NCBI GenBank assembly: GCA_028564675.1
Contig: JAOVVO010000046.1
Location: 62,001 to 126,000 of the forward strand
DNA length: 64,000 bases
Source: Onchocerca lupi
Taxonomy: Eukaryota > Nematoda > Chromadorea > Rhabditida > Onchocercidae
Direction: 5' to 3'
Each line of letters opens with the position of its first letter. The first letter of the stretch is position 1. The notes under the pieces are model-generated. The model ran no database searches and was not told the DNA's origin. It was given only the letters and a program-made list of their open reading frames with translations. The position numbers were made by a program, and so were the translations under genes. Below are positions 37,435 through 48,900 of the stretch, in pieces.

Positions 37435-39440
37435 TTTCTACATAGCAGTTATTTAGAGCTCATAAAAACACGGACAAAATGTGAACTTATCAGAAAGCAT
37501 GCTATAAAGGACTCATTAGAAAAAATTCAGTTTTTTTTTTGTAATTTCGAGTTTCCTAATTCCCAAGTTTGAAAGCATCTTTTAATTTTAAACTCTAGAA
37601 CAATAATGAATAAATAAAAAATATATTTATACTTTGAAAATTTTGACCAGTCTGCATGAAAGGGCATCTTTGCTTTGAAATTTAGATTTGTCCCCATTAT
37701 TTAACATTTTGAATAAAGCGGAAATTCTTGAAGTATATTTCGATTTGTTTCTAATGGAAAATACATTTCCGCATTTTCGAGAAATTTCAAAATTTCTGCT
37801 TTCAGGATTCATCCACTGAAAATAAGTTGAATAAAATTATTATGTTGCATAATTTATCGCTTGTGAGCTCCAGTTGTTAGAAGTAAAGATTCATAATAAA
37901 ACTGTTAAACAATTCACAGCATTAGACCAATCAACGGATTTCAAAATTAATCAAATTTCATTGTACCACATTCCCTAATATTTTTTAGAAGTAAATTCAT
38001 TAAAAAAAAATTGAGCGGTTGCTGATCTATTTTATTATTAATATATGATGGCTATGATTGATCGTATTTAAGATCATACTAAAACTTAGCATCGAAAGAG
38101 AATGATGCAATACAGGATATATTGAATCCTAATGCTTGTTCCCGAGTTTTATGGCATTTCCAAATGATTGCATGTTGGATAATCTCTGCAAATAGGCCTG
38201 TAATTCCAATCATTTGTCCATTTGTAGCCAGGCTGCTAGTAATCGCTGATTTCAATCTGATTTTACTTGAAAATACGTATTTTGTCAACTAGCTGGAATC
38301 TTTCAGATTAAGTGCGAACAATCAAATCAATATAATTGCTAAAACAACTGCTGTTTTCGTCCGTTCTAACGAAATTTACAATAAACGCGAATGGGTATTT
38401 CAATTTCTTTCAGGAAAATTAAGAAAAGTTTGATCATAATTGAATATTGATAAGAATTATAATATCTCTCATTGATTGCATTACAGGATATGTTGATATC
38501 TATTAGCTCTATGTGAACATTTTTCTTAATTTTTTCTATTGACACGATCGATTAACTTATCCCCAATTGTTATTGTTTTATTGTATATAATAAAAGAGGT
38601 TGACACATTTTTCGCTACCTCAAATCCATAAAGCTCTTCAACTACTTGGTTAAATTTTTTTTTTTTTTTGAAGTTTTTAGCATGAAAAAAAGAATTAAAC
38701 TTCTCTATAAGTTCATTTATAGCAGTTATTTAAGTAATAGCGATTAATGAGATTGCAGGATTTAAATCAACAGAACTTAAAATTGTTTGATTAACTGATC
38801 TTCTTCAAAAAAAAAAAAAAGTAGAAAGAAAAAAGTATGAATTGATTTTAACTTTCATTGAGACCCAGCAATATTGGTTCAAAAAAAATTGCAAATTGAT
38901 AAGGATACGGCAAAAAAGTTGTAATGTTAAAAAGTTACAATAATTCAACAGGGAAAACATGGATCTATTTATGAAGTGAAATAAATGGTGATTGAATGTG
39001 AATAGCTTATACTTGGCACAAGCTCCTTGTATTGTATGCAGTTCTGGTTTGAATCTCAAAACGATAAAAAGGAAGATTTGATTATCCTAAGATGGAAATA
39101 TGAAACCAAATTGGCCTCTTTGAAAGGACTCCATCACTTATGAATTTTAGAGGCAGACTAATGTTTTGTAAATGAAAAATATAATATAAAATAATATAAT
39201 CATATCAGAGGTATTTGTTATTGCATGCTTTCTCTCCTTGCAGCCACTTCTTGATTTTTTTTTTTTTTTTTTTTTTTGATAAACGTGCATGATTTGGTGC
39301 AAAATTATCCATCAAATCATGCAATTTATCAATTAACAATTCATACAAATCATCTAATTTGGTGTCGTATCTTTCTGATATATTGTGTATGCCCGCTTGT
39401 TAATTCATCGAAGAAAACGATAAACAAAGAGCACATTTCT

Positions 39441-39543
39441 CACAGCACCACCACTTGGAGCACGCATTCAATGTCTACGCTTCAATCAAGCAATCGAGAA
39501 GTCATACTCATCGAAAGTCTGAGAATAGATTGGAAACGTTTCT
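39441..39543. repeat. Dispersed repeat B, copy 1
   Basis: From CACAGCACCA through ACTTGGAGCACGCATTCAAT to AACGTTTC this matches 42952-43073 with scattered substitutions and one gap, on the same strand. It is open as part of a 119-codon plus-strand frame, but the matching copy does not preserve that frame, so it is probably a non-coding element. Confidence 0.65.
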
Positions 39544-40401
39544 TGTCTTTCCTCTTTGCTTATCCATTCGAAAATATTTGGTTTTTAGACTTCTTTATTA
39601 TTTATCGAGATCGAGTGATGAGATTCAAATCTTAGTCTTCCAAAATATTGACGGGAAAAAATGAAAAAGGACATGGAAAAGTGATGTAGAAGGAAGTGTG
39701 TTAATAATGTGCTTTTTTAATAACAATCAATGTAATTTTTTACCAGTAATACTGTCATCATAATATATGCCAGAAATGAAATCGGACAATATGAAAGTAG
39801 TGACAGTTGCTTGAATGGCTGATACCATAATCAGGAAGAGAAATTGTAATCAATTCGAGTTGATTCCAGAATCAGAAATCAATGGAAAGAACTTGACTAA
39901 ATTTTGTTATTCTTTTTAGCAATGTTCATAAAATCGATCGTATTCAAAATGATGAAAAAAAAAAAGTGATAATCTAGGAATTGTTCCTATATTGAAGAAA
40001 GAATGATTTTTTAGTGAAAGGAATAGCACTACAATCCTATTTTGATCGCTTTTAAGAATTATATCACATTTATATGAACACTGAAAATGAAGTAAGAGCG
40101 GAACTCCAAACAATACCATAAAAAAGATCATGGGAGAAAATTCACTCACCGATATACAACTTTTCTTTGAATAATAAATAATTTTTATGTGAAATGACTC
40201 ATTAATAATTTTTATCGAGTTTTACTTCGAATTTATTTTTATCATTTCCAGCATTACATTAGTATGCATTAAGAATTCACAAAAAGTTATTGCCATGAAC
40301 CAAAAACAAAAAAAGAAGTGCAAAAAAAATGCACTTTTGCATTTATTAATTATGTAATCAATTTTTCAATTTTTTGTTAAAATTTTTCAAATCTTCACAG
40401 C

Positions 40402-40860
40402 ATGCAGCATCCATCACATAGTACTTCAGCTATGAATGATCAACAGATAAATATATCATCAAGCACTATGAATATACAAAATTAAGGTGAGAGGATCGTT
40501 ATGATCATCTTGCTATCGGATCAAGTCAAATCATTGTAATTTGTGTCTTAACTTTCCATTGCAGCATAACTGCCCAGAAATAATTAGAGTGAAACGTGTC
40601 TAAAATGATCTGTTCGGTTGATTCATTAAACGAGATCAATATTATGAAGATCAATACCCTGATCAATATTATGAAGATCAATATAGATGCAAAGATCAAT
40701 CAATGTTCAAAAAAGTACTGAATTTGAAACACTTTTTTCAAAATAAAATGAAATTTTGAGGCAAAAATGTTTCGATTGTGGGAAAATTTCATTGCCGTCA
40801 AAAATTCATATTCATAGGAAACAATGAATAAGAACGTGACCACCTGAGAATACATGAAGC
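40402..40860 (+). pseudogene. Decayed C2H2 zinc-finger sequence
   Basis: Pieces in different frames look like a broken zinc-finger gene: MQHPSHSTSAMNDQQINI after a CTTCACAG acceptor (40402); YRCKDQSMFKKVLNLKH near 40682-40735 (second Cys lost); CFDCGKISLPSKIHIHRK at 40768-40822 (one residue short of a standard finger); and DHLRIHEAL in another frame after a stop. A 27-base tandem repeat (40634-40686, coding DQYYEDQY twice) precedes the fingers. Finger spacing and frames are broken, so it should not bind DNA. It lies about 4 kb downstream of scratch and could descend from a duplicated finger gene. Confidence 0.5.
40634..40686. repeat. 27-bp tandem repeat, two copies
   Basis: GATCAATATTATGAAGATCA followed by a short variable tail occurs twice back to back (40634-40660 and 40661-40686), inside the zinc-finger relic. 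Confidence 0.85.
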
Positions 40861-43800
40861 TTTGAATAAAATATTAATTAACAATATCTAGAATGTACTT
40901 AATTATTAGCAATGAAGCTTCGGAAAATTTTAGGAGTATTTGTACGGATATTCTATTGCAAATAACTTCTTTTATTTACCTCAATTTCATCTTTTTTTTT
41001 CTCTCTAATTCGAACGCATTTTTTTCTTCAAATAAATATTGGAATAGTAAGCTTCTAAATTTCTAATTGTTCCAAATTACAAAAAGCACTGATTTTCTGA
41101 TTATATTATGAGAATGACTGTTTTCATTTCAGTCGTTCTAAATTTCTTTTTAATGGGACATGAATTGGTAGAGAAGTGACGTATTTCATTCACCTTGCAG
41201 ATTAATAACTATCTTAATGGTAATTCTAATAGCAAACTTGTTCTGCATTTTCCTCTTTATTCTTCTTCAAACTTATTAACTACAAGAAAGAACAGCAGGG
41301 AATTTTTTCTACTTCTTAGAAGCATTCGGAAAATTTCAAATAAAATTTGGTCTTATATCTGAAATATGAAATTATGCATTTTAAGATGTATTCTCTAATT
41401 TGACCAAAATAGGAATTTAAAAAATAATGGAAAGAGATTTCAGTTTACTTATCAATTGATTATCTCAAAATATGTGCGACACAAAGTATATTCAGATCTA
41501 CTAAAAAAGTAGCAGACAAGAGTTAGATTCAGCAACAATTTAGTGGTAAAAAGTGGAAAAAGCAAATTTCGTAACTTCAAGATTATTTAGAGATGTCAAT
41601 AATTTATAATGATGAAAGTAACAGGGGAAATAATGTTACCCAGGTAAAAATGAAGAGATTCATTTCAATTATTTAATTACCATCTGATTAAATTGATCAA
41701 ATTTTATTTGAGAATTCATTAATGCTTTCAACAGAAGAAAGGCTTTTGAATTAGTCTCTTGCAATTAATATTACTATTTAGTTTGAAAAAGAACGAAGAC
41801 AATGACATGACAAGACAAGAGACACAGTACACAAAATTATCCGGAAACAGAAGAAAATTTTTTTTCAAATAAAACTTTTTTCTGAGTGCTATTGATAATT
41901 AACCAAAATTTAATAAAAAATCAAGGTTGACTTTTACTCATATTCCATTTCTGTAGTCATCCAAGAGTAAAAAACAGAAATGATCGAAAAATCTACGTAG
42001 TCGATAGCAAAGGACAGATTTTTTTTTTCGACTTTTATATGGATAGTTTTTTTCTGCAAAAATTATGATCTAACTTATAACACATTACTTTCTTTCAGGC
42101 TACCATCATGACGCCTTTCCAGAAGTTTAATATAGGAAATTGTATTTTTTTTTTTTCACAGTCTTCTATTCATTTTTTTTTCACAATCTATTTTTTATTA
42201 TTATAATCCATTTTTCGGCGTACTGAAGTAATTTTTACTTTCTGAAATCAAATTTATTCAAACTTGGAATACACGAACATTGTCTCAAACATAAACATAA
42301 ATTGAAGTTCATATCTCTTTTCAATTTTATATGCCTGAGCTCATGACTAATCTGAAATTGATCAAAATCTGAAAACAGATGAAAAAAAATTTTCGAAACA
42401 TCATAATCAGCATACAGATCTTTTAATTAAAGGTAAATCGTAGAATCACTTCATGCTACGGTTGCAAAAAAGATGGTTTCGGAAGAGGCTTTAAATCTGC
42501 AAGCTGTGGCGACAGTTTTTCTTGGTTTTTCCGTTGCTGCACTGCAGCCATTATTGGCTGCACTAAATCATATCAAATTCATACATCGTTGATTTCTTCC
42601 GAGAATAATTCATGGAGATTTCGCCAAAATGTACCATATTTATCAAACATATCAGATCGATCTTTTTCATAGCTTGCAAAAATCAATGATAAAATAAATA
42701 TGTAAATGCATTGGAGGATTAATGCTTTTGAGATGATTATCTCTAATTCACCTTTAACAAAAATCAAATGAGCTTATCAGTCAGAGTTAGCAAATAATTG
42801 GAACAAGATATCATAGGCAAGTTCTTCCTTCTTATTTCATTCTAGAATTTGATATAAAAAAAAGTACCCGGGCAATCAGATAATAAGTAGAAAGATAAAC
42901 AAATAGATGGCGCTTGAGCGGAAGACTTATACTTAACGTTTGGTTCATCCCACAGCGCCAGTTCTGCTTACCAAAAATGGCCAACTTGGAGCACATATTC
43001 AATGTTTACGTGTCATTCAAGCAAGCAACACGTCATACTCATTGAAAGTTTGAGAATAGGTTGAAGACGTTTCGTCCCACAATTCCTCTAATCATTCGCT
43101 GCTTTACCGAATATAACAGCTTCATTACTCCAGCTATCCGAAGAAAAATTTCAGAAGAAACCAGCTACTGGACTGTTCGATTAGTCTTTCGTCTCTGTAC
43201 TCCATATAGCTATGTCCATTCGCGCATTATAAGTTTTGATTTTTTTGATATTATTCTGTGCAACATTGCTTTCATACACACCGTTATTTTAGAAACAAAA
43301 ATTTATTTGTCCAAAGAGAGAAGATTTGTTAGAAGCAATGGGAGAATATGACCTCGCGTCCAGCGTCGAAAATGATTAAGCATATTTATAATTCTATGGA
43401 TAAAGTTTTCAACTTTCTAGTGTTCGAAATATTAGCTCCCTTCCGAATCAACAGATACTGTGAATCTACAACCAAAAGATTCTGACAAACTTTGATATTA
43501 CTTTCTTTGAAGTGTATAGTTTATTTTATAGATGGGAATAGGAATTCAACGTGACGAATTTATTGCAAAGATATTCATTGAAACTAATTCAACTAATTTC
43601 CGAATCAGGTAATTTTTTGCCGAACGAAGAAACTCAAACAACAAAAAAATAATCCTTGAAAGAGCTAACAAGATAATTAAGATGTCCTACCCTCTTCAGT
43701 TATTGGTCTTGTCCGGTTGATCCGAAAGTTTCAATGGCAATCATAAAACTTTTTTGGTAGTTGGGAAGAAATATCTTTAATAATGACTGAAAACTAATGA

Positions 43801-44586
43801 AAAATGTATGTTTCCAAAACAATTTGTTTCCATCAAGTTTCTGGTTAATTCTGTGCATAGTATTTATGCGCCAAAAATATCATATCGCCATAGAAAGTTT
43901 TAAGAAATGTGAATAAAGGAAAAGTAGCATTGATCGATCTAATTTCTACAAATATTTACAGCATGATGATTTTGAGCACTTTCTCTACTATTTATCACTA
44001 ACCAATGCTTTTAGACATAAGCAGAACTGATAATTATCATTTAGTTGCAGTCCTCTTACTCATAGCTACTATTTCGATTAGTGATTGCTTGATCAAACTC
44101 TAAAATACATTTCATGATTTCAAGGGTGATCTTCTGATTTTTTTATAACATGCTGTTAATTATTCAGAAAATCGTCGAAACTCATAAATCATGTATAGTA
44201 CTTTCTAAATTATGCATAACACTAATTTAGACAATTTCCGATGCCTGACTGATGTCTTATTCTGAGAAATACATCAGTGAAGATCAAACCTGTTCAGATA
44301 TTAACTTGTACGCAGATAAATAAAATTATACTGCTTTGTTTCTTTATTCACGCATGATGCAAATGACAAATGAAATATTATTTCTGTCCGTTTATCATTA
44401 ATATTTTCTTTGCATAAGTAAGGCTATTGAATATAATAATATAATAATCCATGATTTAATCTGACTCAGTAATGATATGAGTTTTCAAGAAAATATAATT
44501 TTAAATTGAAAAAAATGAATTAAAATTTCATAGATGAAAATATTTAACACAAACTGTGAATCATTACAACATGCCACCTATAGCAA
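40861..44586. other. Gene-poor region
   Basis: No intact gene recognised. Cont: repeat B copy 2 (42952-43073), several T runs, and a short GC-richer reading frame at 42473-42592 encoding a 39-residue peptide with one hydrophobic segment (see findings). Confidence 0.45.
42952..43073. repeat. Dispersed repeat B, copy 2
   Basis: Matches 39441-39543 (see copy 1), including ACTTGGAGCACATATTCAAT and GTTTGAGAATAGGTTGAAGA. Same orientation, about 3.5 kb apart. Confidence 0.65.
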
Positions 44587-45960
44587 TCAGTTAACTTTGC
44601 AAAATGATGGTAACTTCAAGCGAAAAAGTGAAGGATTTTCACTGTCATCCTGATCTTTCAATCTGCGATCCTGATCATCCAATTTATCTGTAATAGTATT
44701 GTCTGGTGTTGATGATTGCGGTGACGGCTCCGAACCAAAGATTGGTGTACGATTCCACATGCTCTTTATCGATCCGAAAAAGGTTTTAAAAAGCTGAAAA
44801 TGAATTTATCGATCATTATTGGTTTATTTGATGATATACTGATAAAATTTCATGAGAATGATCTTTCTGGAATGAGCATCAAATGAGATATAGAAGATAC
44901 AAATTACGAGTTTTCTATTAATCAAATCTTGATTTATTAAGATTGTGTGGAACAAATTCTGATAATTTGATAGTCAAAATTTAACAAATTCTTTAAATAA
45001 AGGCTAATGAAGAGGCTATGAGACAAATGGCTGTGCAATTCTTAAAAATATTTAGGGGCAACTTTCATTTGCCCTTCCCATTTCTTATGATAAATAATGT
45101 AAGTCAAATCGATAGATTTTACCTCTTCGATTTTCTGGTGCAGTTGCTGGAACCATCCGTGTGTTTGGGCACTGTAGGCTTCTAATTCCTGCTTCTGTTC
45201 CTCCGTTAAATTGCCAATCACTTGACCATTGACCGAAACGATACCATTCTGCAAAAGTAAAATTTATTATTTTGCGCATTATCTGTTCTTATTTATTTAA
45301 AAATCAAGATACATTTCGATTGAGTGTGATAGCGAAGCAAGTTAGAAGAACAATAGTAGGCTATATGAAAAATGTTTTACCAAAGTAGCCATGGACTTGA
45401 TATAATTTGACATATCGCGAATGTCTCTTATCTTAATACCTTGACATTATTCCTTATCAGAATTGTGAATGATCATTTTCATCTCATAATGATAACAATT
45501 ACTATTTGACCTTTTAAGAGACATTCCTTGGCTCCGTATCGTAGTGCTAGTTAATACAGGGTAAATATGCAACTTTGTTTCTGCGACATTAAAATTCCAT
45601 TGCAAGAAGGATGCTTTTAATTTGCTCACATAATTTACAGAGATATTATATGATTTAAGATCTATTTGAAGACTTCTCGGAAAATATGCAAATTTTTCTA
45701 GTCATACCTCAATCTTACAAATGGTATCATTAATTCGGATGATGGTTATAGAATATGTCGATTCGGATGCAGGCATTGCTTCGACAATGACAACAGCACT
45801 GACGAAAAGCCTAAAAGTGATATGTAGTAGGGGAGAGAAATGCAATAACTAATAATTCAAGGGATAATTCTTATAAATAACTAATCTAATCAATTAATTG
45901 ATAAAAAAAAAAAAGAAAGAAATGCACTTACAAGGCGTAAAATGTTGATGACAAGATCAT
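44587..45960 (-). CDS. Small secreted protein, pepsin-inhibitor-3-like
   Basis: Four phase-matched exons: 45960-45932, 45810-45708, 45248-45123, 44793-44587; 154 residues. A clear signal peptide (MILSSTFYALLFVSAVVIVE, cleavage near EAMP) is followed by one domain, about residues 30-86, with the pattern CKIENGIVSVNGQVIGNLTE then EEQKQELEAY. That layout (Cys, short strand, NG, LT.EE..EL..Y) resembles the repeat of the nematode pepsin-inhibitor-3 family (Ascaris PI-3, filarial 33-kDa antigens), known to block host aspartyl proteases. Here there is only one such unit, followed by a Ser/Pro/Asp-rich tail (PIFGSEPSPQSSTPDN) and the end KLPSFCKVN. Only two Cys remain after the signal. The gene structure is well supported; the family call is moderate, and inhibitor activity is not established. 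Confidence 0.7.
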
Positions 45961-48900
45961 GTTAACGCTGTAATTGAGGAATCTTTATTGTTAATAAGCA
46001 AATTACATTTTTTTTGCAAAAAATTATGTTTGACTTAGAATTACAATCTATTGTGCAGTTTTTAAACTGAGAGGTAAAAATAACCAGTACATAAGATAAC
46101 ATGTAAGAAAGTTATTCCATACTTATATATTATCACTTAAATATTAATAATAAATAGCACATGATTATATACAATCAAATAAACAAAACTGCCTTAAATT
46201 TTAACATCCATTTTGAGCAATGATAATTTTTTATTTAACGTCATCACAACTGTCACCACAGCATGACATTTGCAATAACCGATTACAGACCAGGTGAAAA
46301 AACATGATGAGAATTGTTTGATAATCTTCAATCACGCAATCACTTTTCATCTCTAATGGTCACAGAATAATACTGGTAAACAAAAAACCTTTTCTTGTCA
46401 GAAAATAAGAAGCAATTGTTTTTGTTTTATTATTTTGTTATGTTTCTTGATTATAGTTTATAATAGTTTTTTAAAATTTTTTTAGGTTGGATGATTTTTT
46501 TCAATGTCCCTTTCAGCATTACTTTCTTTAAAGATTGCATCGTTGTTTGGATATGTCTTTTTGTTAATTTTTATTATCTTTTTTTGTTGTTGATTATCTC
46601 CTTGATGTCTTCCGATGTTTGATTGAGAAGTATTTTTATTTATTTTTTGTTAATAGGCATTGCTTTTACGATTTTATGTTTCAATTTGAGGTTAATGGTT
46701 TAAACTTTAGAAAAGACCGCTTTCATGCATATTTTTCTCCAACTGGTATGTTTGAGAAAATATATATAAAAAGTATTTCAGTATCTTGTGTGCTGGGGAT
46801 CTAAAATATCCATTCTCGAAAAAAAGTTTCACTTCTTCTACGCTCTTCTTACACTATTTCATTTATATATATATATAACCCAATCTTTTTATTGATAATT
46901 GAAGATGTGCAAAGCTGCTAAACATCAAAAAGCAATTATAAAGTTTTCGTGAATGCTTTTTTAAGTGGATTAGTTGTTGGCTATCATTTTGTTAACAAAT
47001 TTAATAAGATAGATCAAAAATATTAGAAGCTCATTGAAATTTGCTCATAAGATTTATTTGGGAGATTTTAATTTCAATAACTTTTTCGAAAAATTACTTT
47101 AAGATTAGGTAGTAGCAACTGGAAATAAATCATACTAACAAATTAACGAATATAATTTCCTATAATAAGTATGAATTTATGTGAGAAAGAAAACAAAAAG
47201 AAAATGCACTGCAAGAAAGAGAAAAAAGTGCAACATCGGTTGTTCGGTGAATGAAAAGAATGATACATATGAAATGAAACTTGTTGCTTTCTGGATAGAT
47301 AAAGTTTGAATCACAACGATGATTCAGTCTTCAATACATGAAATTCATAAATCTCGATAAAAAATTATAAGTAACTGTTGCAGGAATTAAAATAAAAGTG
47401 AGAAAAAATATTGGAACAGTTCCACAAACTGTCCACTTCATTTGCCATCCCGAGTGATGGAATCGTCAGCATATAAAAAAACCTGTTACAAAAAAAAAAA
47501 GGAAAAAGATATGACAATTCGTCTAAATCTCTTTTTTTTTTTTCAGTAAATTGCCCAATATATAACCATTCTCGATCAGTAAAATTGCTCAGAAATAATT
47601 CAAAATATTCCTCGTCGAAAGTCATTTACAATAAACAGTTAATGCAAAAATTTAAAAGCATTATTGGAAGCAATGAAAATGCAGAGGAAATTAATGATAT
47701 TTGAAGAAGAAATTAATGACATTCAAATATAAATGGAAAACTTTCAAAAACCATGCCAGAAATTCCCAAAATTTGAAAACAGAAATGATAGAATTTAGAA
47801 TTCAATAGAGCTCTATTATTTTTTCAATATTTTAAACGATCCTTTCTTCAAATTTTTCTTAAAAGCACTTTTCGGAAAAATCACTCATTATACAATTTTT
47901 TCATAAGTCTCATAAAGAAAAAATCAAAGAACTGAAAAAAAGCAAAGCATAGTTAAATTAAGATAATGATTGCGTTGTCAGAAATAATTTCGATAAAATT
48001 CAAAAAAAGAAAAAAAAACAGTTTCTGCTTGAAATGACGTAATTACAGGAAAAGAAGGAAAGTCAACAATTATTTTTGATTAAATATGAAGATATGAAAT
48101 TTTTCAAACGATCCAATCCAGCTGACGATGAAATCTGAGATTCATTAATGAAAGTGATGAATCACAATAACCCTTAATCATTATCTCTTATCAAACTCAT
48201 CAATCTATGGGCAGGCAGTAGTGTTATTAATGATTGGGCGGAAGAATATTACTAAAAAGTCATATCACAAAGTCAGAGCAAAATAGATTCTCGGAGTTTC
48301 TCGAAGTTTCTCTTCATTAAAAATATAATTTAGGAGCAATTATGAAATATTTCATCATGCAATTATCAAATTTGGCAACTATATTTGTTATGAAATCCAA
48401 TCAAAATAAAATTTTCTTTAATTTCGTTCTAAAAACAGCAATTGCTGCAAAATGATGATTAATATAAAAAACATTATCGTATCAACAGTACTCTTTCTAT
48501 ATCTCCCTCTTGATAATTTTAGTGATTTTCAGCGGATGATTCATAAAGTTGAGATTAGGCGAGAATGAATGTATTACAGTACCTCGACATTTGTTCTTTA
48601 AAAAGAAAACTAATCTTTGCTTCAACAACAGACGTATCAGCAGATAACGCTGGAAGAATTTGGATCTCAAATAAGACAGTACCATCCTTTTCAAGGTGAA
48701 AATATGTTCTCGGAAGAGATGAGTGACAGTTGAAAAGCGAAAATTTTGATTTCATCATTTCATAATAGAAGCAATAACTTGAGTGCAATATGCCATGTAA
48801 CAAACATGTGGAAACGGTAATTCAAAGCAGGAAATCATTTAATTGATACAGCAATTGTCGAAAGGTAATTTGTGGATTTTGTTTTGCATTGAACTATGAG

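Larger units (their letters stand above)
36737..40380. other. Gene-poor region downstream of scratch
   Basis: No gene recognised. Contains a direct duplication at 37378-37434, repeat B copy 1 (39441-39543) and several A or T runs, including about 25 T at 39250-39276. Open frames here look like chance. Confidence 0.5.

Noticed and set aside
39276..39635. 119-codon plus-strand frame
   Set aside because: It runs through a T-run and dispersed repeat B; the other copy of the repeat does not keep the frame.
47365..47625. 86-codon minus-strand frame starting MTFDEEYFELFLSNF
   Set aside because: Promising start, but it soon reads through an A run into low-complexity sequence, with no partner exon found.
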